Source: CAZEJK01 sp964512045 (GTDB lineage Bacteria > Acidobacteriota > Thermoanaerobaculia > Thermoanaerobaculales > Sulfomarinibacteraceae). Taken from it: DNA of 14,529 bases. A program made the position numbers and the translations under genes. The notes beneath the pieces were generated by a model. It was not told where the DNA came from. It did no database searches and saw only the letters and a list, made by a program, of their open reading frames with translations. This document shows, one piece after another, positions 1-6,817 of the stretch; the first letter of the stretch is position 1, and every line of letters starts with the position of its first letter. Location: contig CAZEJK010000131.1 of assembly GCA_964512045.1 (NCBI GenBank), positions 1-14,529 of the forward strand. The letters are read 5' to 3'.

Positions 1-158
1 CAGATCCCCTTTCGGAGCACGATGGCCTCTCTGACCCGGTCGGCGGCCCCGGTTGATGGCCAGGCAGAGAGCTTGGGGCGCGCAAGTCGACCCGGCACGT
101 CGGGCTTCGTGCTCCCTCCAGGCTCAGAGCTCCTGTATGCTGCATCGTTGGAGATGCA

Positions 159-854
159 GTGAAGGAACCGGCACCCAACCCGTACGATCGCCAGTCGGTG
201 GGCGACGACCGCCTCCGACTTTGGCAGGAGATCGTCGATCTGATGGCGGAGCTCGCAGGCGTCCCGGTTGGGTTGATCATGCGGGTTGACGGTCCACAGA
301 TCGAGGTACTCTCGTCGAGCGAAGGGGCGGACAACCCGTATGCAGTCGGCGACAGCGAGGAGTATGTGGGATCGGGCCTCTACTGCGAGTGGGTTGTCCG
401 CGAAGAGCGTGTGTTGCACGTTCCGGATGCTCTGAAGGACAACGACTGGTGCGAGAACCCGGACATCGAGCTCGGCATGACCTCCTACCTGGGTATGCCG
501 ATCTTGAGGCCCGATGGAAAGGTGTTCGGCACCATCTGTGTCCTGGACCGTCAGAAGATGACGGTTCCAGCTACGTTCGTGCGCTTGATGGAGAAGTTCA
601 AGACTCTAGTGGAAGGCAGCTTGCGGGAGATCGCCGCGCTCAATGAGCTGACAGCAAAGGAGCGCCTCCTTGGCGACCTCAGCCAGATCTATCCGATCTG
701 CGCCTACTGCAAGAGTGTCAAGCTGGGAACTGGCGAGTGGGTGCGAATCGAGCGGTACATCGAGACGATGTCCGGGCAACGTGCGTCCCACGGCGCCTGT
801 CCGGTCTGCGCGGAGCGGGAGCTCGCAGCTGTTCGCAGACGGCGCAACCGCTAG
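159..854 (+). CDS. GAF-domain sensor protein with C-terminal Cys/His (zinc-ribbon-like) motif
   Basis: Predicted 231-residue soluble protein without signal peptide or membrane segment. Residues about 20-160 have the look of a GAF domain (ligand-binding or redox-sensing fold): the stretch around SYLGMPI (109-115) and the GTICVLD strand (124-130) are typical. The C-terminal 50 residues carry C181-x2-C184 and H211-x2-C214-x2-C217 around an E-W-x-x-x-E-x-Y-I helix. This Cys-rich tail is known at the ends of many GAF, PAS and receiver proteins; zinc binding is my inference. It has no kinase, cyclase or DNA-binding domain, so any output must go through a partner. The GTG start is chosen because GGAG lies 6 nt upstream (149-152), while the nearby ATG at 154 runs straight into a stop. 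The gene stands alone on the plus strand. The GAF call is firm; the ligand is unknown. Confidence 0.85.
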   Translation: MKEPAPNPYDRQSVGDDRLRLWQEIVDLMAELAGVPVGLIMRVDGPQIEVLSSSEGADNPYAVGDSEEYVGSGLYCEWVVREERVLHVPDALKDNDWCENPDIELGMTSYLGMPILRPDGKVFGTICVLDRQKMTVPATFVRLMEKFKTLVEGSLREIAALNELTAKERLLGDLSQIYPICAYCKSVKLGTGEWVRIERYIETMSGQRASHGACPVCAERELAAVRRRRNR

Positions 855-998
855 GGTTCCTCGTCAGCTCGAGCGGCAAGGCCTCGAAGCTCCGGCGCCG
901 GCAGTACCACAGCGTAGGCTTCCTGGCGAAGCCGGGCGTCCGGCTGCCGAGGCCAGTATCGGTGTCTGATCCGGTTCGAGGGCCAGTCTGAAGAGTCG

Positions 999-1226
999 TC
1001 ACCCCTCGTACATCGATGCGATCAGATCCGAGTACCGGTCGACGATGACGTTGCGCTTGATCTTCATCGTCGGCGTCAACGTGCCGTCGTCGATCGTGAA
1101 CTCGTCGACGATACGGAACGCCTTGATCGTCTCGAAGGAGGGCAGCTCAGCGTTCGTTGAGCGGACGTGGTCGTCCATCACGGCGAGAACGGTCTCGTTC
1201 TTCTGGAGGTCGGCGACCGAGCCTTC
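999..1226 (-). pseudogene. C-terminal remnant of a long-chain acyl-CoA synthetase (AMP-binding family)
   Basis: The minus-strand frame ending in TGA at 999-1001 encodes about 75 residues matching the extreme C-terminus of FadD/FAA1-type acyl-CoA ligases: a helix ending NAELPSFETIKAF, then FRIVDEFTIDDGTLTPTMK (the family's E-F-T-x-x-x-G-x-L-T-P-T-x-K signature with the catalytic-loop lysine) and IKRNVIVDRYSDLI. The ATP/AMP-binding core and most of the roughly 600-residue enzyme are missing. Family likeness fades upstream of about 1226, and the stop of the TPR gene follows at 1328. A short start exists (GTG at 1181, 60 codons), but a piece this size cannot be an enzyme. It is either a decayed gene left by a deletion or a misjoin in the draft assembly. 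The family call is strong; the cause of truncation is open. Confidence 0.7.
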
Positions 1227-1327
1227 ATGACCTATCGGTTTGCGGCGAGACGGGCGGCTCCGTCGAACCTGTGAGGAAGGTGGAGAGCGGAGAGATCCCG
1301 GCGACGAACCGCGTGCCGTCCGCGGCG

Positions 1328-4300
1328 TCAGTTGACCTGGCGCTGGCTCCCATTGGCGGAGTCGAGCTGCTTCAGGCGGCGTGCCACATCCCGATAGCTG
1401 GGATTGATGTTCAGAAGCTCCGTGAACGTGGCGTACGCCTCCTCGAGCTCTCCGGCGCTCTCCAATGCCGAAGCGAGGTCGTACAGGATCCCGAGGCGGT
1501 CCTCCTGCGTCATCGAGTCCAGGGTGAGCGCCTTACGGTACCACTCGACGGCCTGGGGAGCCATCCCCATCTCGAGATAGCACACGCCTATCATGGAGCA
1601 TGCTGAAACGAAGAAGTCTTCGTTGCGGCTGGAGATCTGAAACTCTCCGATCGCCTCTGACAGGAGCCCCATCTCCTTGTAAGCGATACCGAGGTTGAAG
1701 TGGGTGTCCGAGTCCTCCTCGGACAGCTGCTCGGCAACGCCTTTCTGAAACTCACGGAACACCTCGGAAAGCTGCGCCTCCTCGTGTCCGTGTCCCGTTG
1801 CCTCCTCCACCATCGCGTCCTCTTCAGCAAGCTCTTGCTCGAGCTCGGCCGCGAGGTCGACAAAGCCTTCCTCGTCGGCGAACAACGCCTCCTCAGCTGA
1901 CTCCGAGGCGCCAGCGAGAGCGACGTCCTCGAGCAGGANNNNNNNNNNCTTCGACTTGAGCTGCAGCCGCCGCTCTCGTACATCACTGTCGTCCGGGTAC
2001 TGCTCCTCGAGCTGACCGAGCATCCGCAGGGCATCGTCATACAGCTCCTGCTCGATGAAAAAGTCGATCTGCTCGAGCTCTTCGACGCGGGGGGTGACGG
2101 CCGAGTCGATCAGCTCCACCATCTCGCCGGCGCCATCGTCCGCCCCCTCGGCGGCCGGCGCGGGCCTCTCGATCACGCTCATCGCGCGGTCGTCCGTCTC
2201 TGCAGGTGCTTCACCTGAAGACTCTCGGCGGAACACGGACCTCTCCAGCTCCTCCAGATCTGTGAGCAACGCCTGATCCAGCGATGGCCCTACAGACGCC
2301 TTCGTGGGCGTGGGATCCTCGAACAGGAGGTCCATCTCGGTTTCGTGCCCCTCGGAAACCGTCTCAGCTTCCGCTGCGGCACGCTGATCGTCGTGCTCCT
2401 CGGCGACCGGTGGTTCAGGGGCACTTTCAGCTGCAGCACTCTCGGCGTAGAGATCGACGAACTCGAAGTCGGGTTCGACCTCCACCGGCTCCAGATCCGC
2501 TTCGTCGAGGACCACAAACTCGTCCGCCATCTCATCGGGCAGCTCGATCTCGACCACCTCGAGATCGCCGTCCTCCGGCTCAAGCGCGGCAACCGGCCGC
2601 TCACGAGTGAGATCGATCGGACCCAGCACATCCTCCAGAGCTGCGAGCGCCGTGTCGTCACCATCTCTTTGATAGTGACGAACAAGCTCTGGCGCGACCT
2701 TCCTCGCTGCCTCGATGGAGCCTTGCTCGACATGCAGGCTCACAAGCTTCTCCCGGGCATCGTGAAGGTGCGGTTCCTGCTCGAGGATCTCCTCCAGGTG
2801 ACGGATCGCCTTGTCGACGAGACCGTACTTCGCAAAGACGTTCGCCTCGGTCAGCCGCTCGCGAGCATCCAGCTCCGCCCGCCCGCTCGCTACCGGTGCT
2901 TCCATCTCCTCGCCGGCTGATTCGAGGCCAGGCGAGGTGAACTCGAGAACATCCTCATCATCGGTAGCGGCCGCGAAGTCCTCGGGTACCTCGCTCACAT
3001 CGCTGCCGATCGAGAAACCCGCCGACACCGCCTCTTCAGGGGACGAGAGCTCCAGCGGCGCGAACGCGTCCGCGTCGATCTCGAGAGCCTCCTCCTCTTC
3101 CAAAGGCTCTTCGGCTACTGGCGCCTCTGGTTGCGGTTGGGGCTCAGCACCCCGGGGCTCTTGATCCACACCCCCGAGCTGGGCGAGCCGCTCTCGAAAC
3201 AGCTGGTTGTCGCTCTGGGACTCGACGAGCTCCATGTACAGGCGTTTGGCCTGATCACGGTGACCCGCTCGATAATGGGCATCGGCCAACGCACCCTTGA
3301 ATGTGAGCAGCGTCTCGTGGTCACCGGAGTGCTCATAGGCGCGTACAGCTCTCGTCAGAACCTGAGGATCCTGCAGCATGGTGCGCAGAAGTCCCTGGAG
3401 TAGCTCCTGCGCCTGGTTGAGCTCGCCACGTTGCAGATGCTCGTCAATCACCGGCAGTAGCAGGTCGCGTCCCCGCGAGGCCTCTCCGCTCTGCACCATC
3501 GCTATACCGATGAGCTGGCGAAGCTCCGGGTTCTCCGAGATGCGGTCGAGCATACGCTCGGCCAGCTCCATCGCCTGGGTCGTCTCGCCAAGCCCCAACA
3601 GGACATGCACCTCAATGAGCTGTAGGTCCTCGTCTTCAGGCGATGCCTCCAACGCAGGCTTGAGAAAGTCGCGCGCTGCAGTCGCCCGCCCCGCCTTGAC
3701 GAGCCGCTTCAGAAACGGGATGAAGATCTGGCCCGAAGGCGGGTCTTGCTCCAGAACATGCCGGTACAGCCGTTCGGCTTCGTCCAGCTTGTCGCGGTCC
3801 AGCAGGATCTTGCCGAGGCGTTTGTACTGCTCGAGAGCTTCCTCCTGCTGGCCCTTCTGCATCAGCAGGTCTGCCAGCCGGAGGTTGGCGACGTGGTTCC
3901 CGGGATCGAGCTCCACCAGCTTGCGGTGTATCGAGATGGCGTTGTCGAGGTCCTCGCGGCGCACGTACCAGTCGGCAAGCATCTGGTACTGTGACTTCGC
4001 CTCGACAATCAGCCCTTGCTGGGTGTACAGCTCCGCAAGCTGCTCGAAGATATCCAGCCGATTCGGTGCCAGCCGGTTAATCTTCTTGAGGATTGCGATC
4101 GCCTTCGTGAAGAACCCGTCTTTCGAGAAGATCTCAGAGATCTGCTCGTACAGCTCGATCGCCTTGTCAATCTGTCCGATCCGGCCGTAGAGGTCTCCGA
4201 CGCGGTTGATCGTGTTCGCGTCCCCCGGGTTGTCCTTCAGGAGCTTTTCATACTCCTTGATCGCCGGCTCGACCTTGCCTTTTTGGACGAGCTTCTCGGC

Positions 4301-4333
4301 GTTCTTCAGGACCTTGTCCCGGTTAATTGCCAT
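1328..4333 (-). CDS. Large tetratricopeptide-repeat protein with acidic linkers (contains assembly gap)
   Basis: About 1001 codons, starting at ATG 4333 with an AAGGGG Shine-Dalgarno-like run about 10 nt upstream. There is no signal peptide or membrane segment, so it is probably cytoplasmic. Residues 1 to about 390 are back-to-back TPR helices (for example VGDLYGRIGQIDKAIELYEQ and LADLLMQKGQQEEALEQYKR). An acidic Glu/Ala/Pro-rich linker follows (about 395-490), then a short helical-repeat block (about 491-550), a second acidic stretch (about 560-745), another repeat pair (about 750-795), a third acidic stretch, and a C-terminal TPR block (about 870-985). TPR arrays bind other proteins; the partner is unknown. 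The start lies 34 nt after the rnhB stop, so it is probably cotranscribed with rplS-rnhB. Ten Ns hide residues about 796-799; the frame is the same on both sides, but the true gap length is unknown. Confidence 0.9.
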   Translation of the reverse strand: MAINRDKVLKNAEKLVQKGKVEPAIKEYEKLLKDNPGDANTINRVGDLYGRIGQIDKAIELYEQISEIFSKDGFFTKAIAILKKINRLAPNRLDIFEQLAELYTQQGLIVEAKSQYQMLADWYVRREDLDNAISIHRKLVELDPGNHVANLRLADLLMQKGQQEEALEQYKRLGKILLDRDKLDEAERLYRHVLEQDPPSGQIFIPFLKRLVKAGRATAARDFLKPALEASPEDEDLQLIEVHVLLGLGETTQAMELAERMLDRISENPELRQLIGIAMVQSGEASRGRDLLLPVIDEHLQRGELNQAQELLQGLLRTMLQDPQVLTRAVRAYEHSGDHETLLTFKGALADAHYRAGHRDQAKRLYMELVESQSDNQLFRERLAQLGGVDQEPRGAEPQPQPEAPVAEEPLEEEEALEIDADAFAPLELSSPEEAVSAGFSIGSDVSEVPEDFAAATDDEDVLEFTSPGLESAGEEMEAPVASGRAELDARERLTEANVFAKYGLVDKAIRHLEEILEQEPHLHDAREKLVSLHVEQGSIEAARKVAPELVRHYQRDGDDTALAALEDVLGPIDLTRERPVAALEPEDGDLEVVEIELPDEMADEFVVLDEADLEPVEVEPDFEFVDLYAESAAAESAPEPPVAEEHDDQRAAAEAETVSEGHETEMDLLFEDPTPTKASVGPSLDQALLTDLEELERSVFRRESSGEAPAETDDRAMSVIERPAPAAEGADDGAGEMVELIDSAVTPRVEELEQIDFFIEQELYDDALRMLGQLEEQYPDDSDVRERRLQLKSKXXXXLLEDVALAGASESAEEALFADEEGFVDLAAELEQELAEEDAMVEEATGHGHEEAQLSEVFREFQKGVAEQLSEEDSDTHFNLGIAYKEMGLLSEAIGEFQISSRNEDFFVSACSMIGVCYLEMGMAPQAVEWYRKALTLDSMTQEDRLGILYDLASALESAGELEEAYATFTELLNINPSYRDVARRLKQLDSANGSQRQVN
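1939..1948. other. Assembly gap (10 N)
   Basis: Ten consecutive N bases lie inside the TPR coding sequence. Reading the gap as ten bases keeps both flanks in the same frame, with TPR-like helices on each side, so the true gap is either this size or differs from it by a multiple of three. A 10-N run is often a scaffolder's placeholder, so residues could be missing here. Confidence 0.98.
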
Positions 4334-4367
4334 GCAAACGTATCCCCTTAGCCGTCAAACCGCACGG

Positions 4368-4973
4368 TCATGGTACCACAGCGGTCCACGTGAAGCTGCT
4401 TCGGTGCAAGAAATGTGGGCCCTTTTCGGTCAACCGCAAGCGGTGTGATCGGGTGCCGTACCCCTTGTTCTGCTGCCACTCCCAATCCGGGCACGTGACC
4501 GCCAGATCCGACATCAATCGATCGCGGTGTACCTTGGCCACGATCGAAGCAGCGGCGACGCAGAAGTACGCTCCGTCCGCCCGAGGCTGGACCACGCACG
4601 GAACACTACCGAGCTCGAGCTCTACGGCATCGCTGACCACACACTGGCCGGACGCCAGGAGACTGCGCGCGGCCGACACCATCGCGACCCTTGTGGCCTC
4701 ACGAACATTCAATCGGTCCACCACCTCCACCCAGACCTCAACGATGCTCCAGCACGCCGCCTCGCGGCGGATCCATACGGATGCTCGTTCCCGTTGCGCC
4801 GCCGACAGCCGCTTCGAGTCCTGGACCAGCGGCTCTTCAGGTACTGTCGCAAAGCCAACCGCTGACACAACGACGGGGCCCGCCAACGAGCCCCGTCCAA
4901 CCTCATCAACCCCGATCACAAGCGAATGCTGCTCGAGCAGCCTCCGATCTCGTTGACCGAGGGCAGGTTTCAC
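4368..4973 (-). CDS. rnhB: Ribonuclease HII
   Basis: RNase HII, 201 residues, within the usual 190-220. It nicks the RNA strand of RNA/DNA hybrids and removes single ribonucleotides misincorporated in DNA, using Mg or Mn ions. The family motifs appear in order: DEVGRGSLAGPV (D23 and E24, metal ligands), DSKRLS (52-57), the third acidic residue D115 (in VSDAVE), ASIVAKVHRD with D151 as the fourth, and the substrate-reading GYGT at 171-174 followed by a histidine. All four catalytic acids are present. The GTG start at 4973 overlaps the rplS TGA by 4 nt, pointing to translational coupling. The order rplS-rnhB is common in bacteria. The usual follower yraN is absent, and the TPR gene takes its place 34 nt downstream. 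Confidence 0.97.
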   Translation of the reverse strand: MKPALGQRDRRLLEQHSLVIGVDEVGRGSLAGPVVVSAVGFATVPEEPLVQDSKRLSAAQRERASVWIRREAACWSIVEVWVEVVDRLNVREATRVAMVSAARSLLASGQCVVSDAVELELGSVPCVVQPRADGAYFCVAAASIVAKVHRDRLMSDLAVTCPDWEWQQNKGYGTRSHRLRLTEKGPHFLHRSSFTWTAVVP

Positions 4974-5332
4974 TGCACCTTGCTCTGAACGGTGCGCTTC
5001 TCCTTGATTCGTGCAGCTTTGCCGCGCAGCTTTCGGATGTAGTACAGCTTCGCCCGACGAACCTGGCCACGCCGAGCGACCTCGATCTTTGCAATCGAGG
5101 GCGAGTGCAGCGGGAAAACCCGCTCAACGCCAACGCCGTAGGAGACCTTCCGCACTGTAAACGTCTCCGAGACACCGCCATGCTTGCGCGCGATCACCAG
5201 GCCTTCGAAGACCTGAATCCGCTCCTTGCCACCCTCGGTCAGTCGCACGTGCACTCGAACCGTGTCACCGGATCGAAAGTCCGGAATATCGCTGCGCAGC
5301 TGGTCTTGCGTCACCTCTCTGATCAGATCCAT
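4970..5332 (-). CDS. rplS: 50S ribosomal protein L19
   Basis: Ribosomal protein L19, 120 residues, the normal length. It sits at the 30S-50S interface of the ribosome. Highly conserved stretches are visible: FRSGDTVRVHVR, GKERIQVFEGLVIARK, FTVRKVSYGVGVERVFPLHS, and the basic tail RRAKLYYIRKLRGKAARIKE. A longer open frame runs upstream to 5404, but its extra 24 residues are low-complexity Arg/Gly and overlap the promoter. ATG 5332 is preferred because a perfect AGGAGG lies 5 nt before it and the protein then begins like other L19s. It lacks the rpsP-rimM-trmD genes that often precede rplS; the upstream neighbour here is tatC, about 230 bp away. Its stop overlaps the rnhB start. Confidence 0.97.
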   Translation of the reverse strand: MDLIREVTQDQLRSDIPDFRSGDTVRVHVRLTEGGKERIQVFEGLVIARKHGGVSETFTVRKVSYGVGVERVFPLHSPSIAKIEVARRGQVRRAKLYYIRKLRGKAARIKEKRTVQSKVQ

Positions 5333-5337
5333 CTCAG

Positions 5338-5343
5338 CCTCCT
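5338..5343 (-). promoter_or_regulatory. Ribosome binding site of rplS
   Basis: A perfect AGGAGG on the minus strand (CCTCCT on the plus strand), 5 nt before ATG 5332. It settles the rplS start against the longer open frame. Confidence 0.9.
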
Positions 5344-5375
5344 GGATCGCGAACGCACCCCGCCCGCGACGGCGG

Positions 5376-5404
5376 AGTATACCCGCTCGCCAGCCCAAGG
5401 GCAA
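5376..5404 (-). promoter_or_regulatory. Probable sigma70-type promoter for rplS-rnhB-TPR
   Basis: On the minus strand, TTGCCC (5404-5399) and TATACT (5381-5376) are separated by 17 bp, matching the -35/-10 consensus at 4/6 and 5/6 positions. Transcription would begin near 5369, giving a leader of about 37 nt that includes the AGGAGG. The -35 box overlaps a small inverted repeat, GCCC-AA-GGGC, at 5393-5402, which could be an operator; that part is speculation. Confidence 0.6.
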
Positions 5405-5490
5405 GATGGCGCACAGAAATCCCAGCGCGCTCGAGGACCGAACCCGAAGCGGTTCTCCGATGATGCCGGTCTCTCGGACGCGGTGGCGAC

Positions 5491-5558
5491 TCGAAGATCC
5501 ACGTCTTCGAAGTCACGTGACACGAGCTGAAAGCTCTCGCCGCGGAGGCGGCACTCGT
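5491..5558. repeat. Cluster of short inverted repeats between tatC and rplS
   Basis: Reading the plus strand, four perfect inverted repeats follow one another: TCGAAGA-(6)-TCTTCGA at 5491-5510, the 10-bp palindrome GTCACGTGAC at 5512-5521, GAGCT-GAA-AGCTC at 5524-5536, and GCCGC-GGAG-GCGGC at 5539-5552. An outer pair ACGAG/CTCGT (5522-5526 and 5554-5558) encloses the last two. The cluster begins 4 nt beyond the tatC stop codon, so it is well placed to terminate or protect the 3' end of the tat transcript. There is no T-run on either side, so it is not a classical intrinsic terminator. GTCACGTGAC could equally be a protein-binding site. Confidence 0.5.
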
Positions 5559-5562
5559 CACC

Positions 5563-6333
5563 TCACTCGACCTTTGCCCGCTTCTTGCCGAAGATCCAGG
5601 CGATCAGGATGCCGAGGAGGTACAGGAGGAGCATCGGAACGGCGAACACCGTCTGGGTCGCCACATCCGGTGTCGGCGTGATGATGGCGGCGATCACGAA
5701 GATCGCCAGCACGGCCCACCGGAACCACCGCAGGAGCAGCCCGGCCGTCACCAGACCGAGCCGTGCCAGAAAAAAGATCAGCACCGGCAGCTCGAAGACA
5801 ATGCCGAGCCCCAGAAGGATCTTCGACATCATCCGGAAGTACGCCTGGACGGTCACCATCTGACGGAAGTCCTCGCCAACTCCTAGCAAGAAGTGGACCA
5901 CCATCGGGAAGGCAATCTCGTATCCGAAGTATCCGCCTGCGATGAAGAACAACGTCGTGAAGATGATGAACGGGGCGGCCAGCCGACGCTCGCTCTTGTA
6001 GAGCGCAGGGCGAATGAACAGCCAAACCTGCCACAGGAGGACCGGCGACGCGAAGAACACGGCCGCCAAGAAGGCCACCTTGATATACAGCATGAACGGA
6101 TCGGACAGGTTGATAAAGGTCAGCGCTTCGCCCTCGGGCAGAAACTTCCGAATCGGTCGTTCGAGAACCGCGAAGATCGGTCGCGCAAACGCCCAGCAGA
6201 CCACGAACGCAACAAACAGCGTCACGACGCTGACCAGGATCCGTCGCCGCAGCTCTTCCAGGTGGGACAGCAGCGACATCCGAGGCAGCTCGCTGGAGTC
6301 GTCGATGGTCCGGGCACCATCGCTGTCGGTCAC
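5563..6333 (-). CDS. tatC: Twin-arginine translocase subunit TatC
   Basis: Core receptor of the Tat pathway, an inner-membrane protein that recognises twin-arginine signal peptides and, with TatA/TatB, exports folded proteins. The 256-residue product has the six hydrophobic segments expected of the family. Diagnostic motifs: SHLEELRRR (23-31, with E26 matching the signal-binding glutamate of E. coli TatC), LYKSERRL (111-118, E115), the FELP motif (180-183) and TPTPDVATQT (219-228). The open frame extends far upstream to 7077, but that part is a shadow of tatA and the promoter region. GTG 6333 is chosen because it overlaps the tatA TGA by 4 nt and the protein then begins at the usual distance before HLEELR. 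Transcribed with tatA. Confidence 0.96.
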   Translation of the reverse strand: MTDSDGARTIDDSSELPRMSLLSHLEELRRRILVSVVTLFVAFVVCWAFARPIFAVLERPIRKFLPEGEALTFINLSDPFMLYIKVAFLAAVFFASPVLLWQVWLFIRPALYKSERRLAAPFIIFTTLFFIAGGYFGYEIAFPMVVHFLLGVGEDFRQMVTVQAYFRMMSKILLGLGIVFELPVLIFFLARLGLVTAGLLLRWFRWAVLAIFVIAAIITPTPDVATQTVFAVPMLLLYLLGILIAWIFGKKRAKVE

Positions 6334-6674
6334 GAGCCGTCCTTGAGTGTCTGGGTTGCAGACTGAGTCGGATCCTTGGCCTGGCCGGATGGACCTGTTT
6401 CCGTCTCGGTGGGCGGCTGCTCCGAGCGCTTGGCCTGGGAGCTTCCAGTCTGGTCCCGAGAGATCGGGGCGGTCAAATCCCGCTTGAGATCGCGAAGCTC
6501 CTCGCCGGCGACCTCGTCCTCGATGGTCCGGCGGAAGTCGTTCGAGGCCCGTCGAAACTCGCCCAGGGCCCGCCCGATCGACCGGCCGATCTCCGGCATC
6601 TTGCGCGGGCCGAAGACGAGCAAGGCCACCACCATGATCAAGATGATCTCGGGCAGACCGAGAGAACCAAACAC
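6330..6674 (-). CDS. tatA: Sec-independent protein translocase TatA/TatB-family subunit
   Basis: A 114-residue product with the family layout: a very short N-terminus, one membrane helix (about residues 7-21, EIILIMVVALLVFG), the FGPRKMPEIGRSIGRALGEF hinge and amphipathic helix, then a polar, poorly conserved tail. It oligomerises with TatC to form the export path. Glutamate near position 9 resembles TatB (E8) more than E. coli TatA (Q8), so it may do both jobs; no second TatA/B gene is present in the window. The start is GTG 6674, with GGGAGGG immediately upstream (6678-6684); earlier in-frame starts lie upstream of the promoter -10 and cannot be on this transcript. It overlaps tatC by 4 nt. 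Confidence 0.93.
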   Translation of the reverse strand: MFGSLGLPEIILIMVVALLVFGPRKMPEIGRSIGRALGEFRRASNDFRRTIEDEVAGEELRDLKRDLTAPISRDQTGSSQAKRSEQPPTETETGPSGQAKDPTQSATQTLKDGS

Positions 6675-6691
6675 AAACCCTCCCGCGTCGT

Positions 6692-6719
6692 AGTATACCG
6701 AAGCGTGGTTGCTTGTGAA
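6692..6719 (-). promoter_or_regulatory. Probable sigma70-type promoter for tatA-tatC
   Basis: On the minus strand, TTCACA (6719-6714) and TATACT (6697-6692) are spaced by 16 bp, each matching consensus at 5 of 6 positions. The transcript would start near 6685, so the Shine-Dalgarno GGGAGGG (6684-6678) would lie at its very 5' end and the leader would be only about 11 nt. The site also argues against any longer tatA reading frame. Confidence 0.65.
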
Positions 6720-6742
6720 TCTGAACCGTGCGTGATCTGGCA

Positions 6743-6772
6743 TTGTGGAATCCACGAAGGATCTCGTACATT
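6743..6772 (+). promoter_or_regulatory. Candidate promoter for the S41 protease
   Basis: TTGTGG (6743-6748) and TACATT (6767-6772), 18 bp apart, give a modest match to -35/-10 boxes. Transcription would begin near 6779, about 40 nt before ATG 6818. A small palindrome, GTGGA-A-TCCAC (6745-6755), overlaps the -35 box. The match is weak, and other choices in this 143-bp divergent spacer are possible. Confidence 0.3.
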
Positions 6773-6817
6773 GGAGATGACAGCGGCTGCGTTTGCACCG
6801 CAGCGGGAGGTCCTGAG

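Noticed and set aside
931..944. GCCGG-GCGT-CCGGC hairpin downstream of the GAF gene as terminator
   Set aside because: Only a 5-bp stem, no T-run, and 77 nt beyond the stop codon; common by chance at this GC content.
1225..1330. Second minus-strand frame reading GTRFVAGISPLSTF just after the TPR stop, faintly like an upstream part of an acyl-CoA ligase
   Set aside because: About 30 residues with only a vague resemblance. A frameshifted ligase cannot be argued from it.
3378..4190. 270-codon plus-strand open frame opposite the TPR gene
   Set aside because: Ser/Arg-rich shadow of a conserved TPR array on the other strand, with no ribosome binding site or family signature.
4327..4956. 209-codon plus-strand open frame opposite rnhB
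   Set aside because: Antisense to a conserved enzyme with all catalytic residues in place; composition is Thr/Ser/Arg-rich noise.
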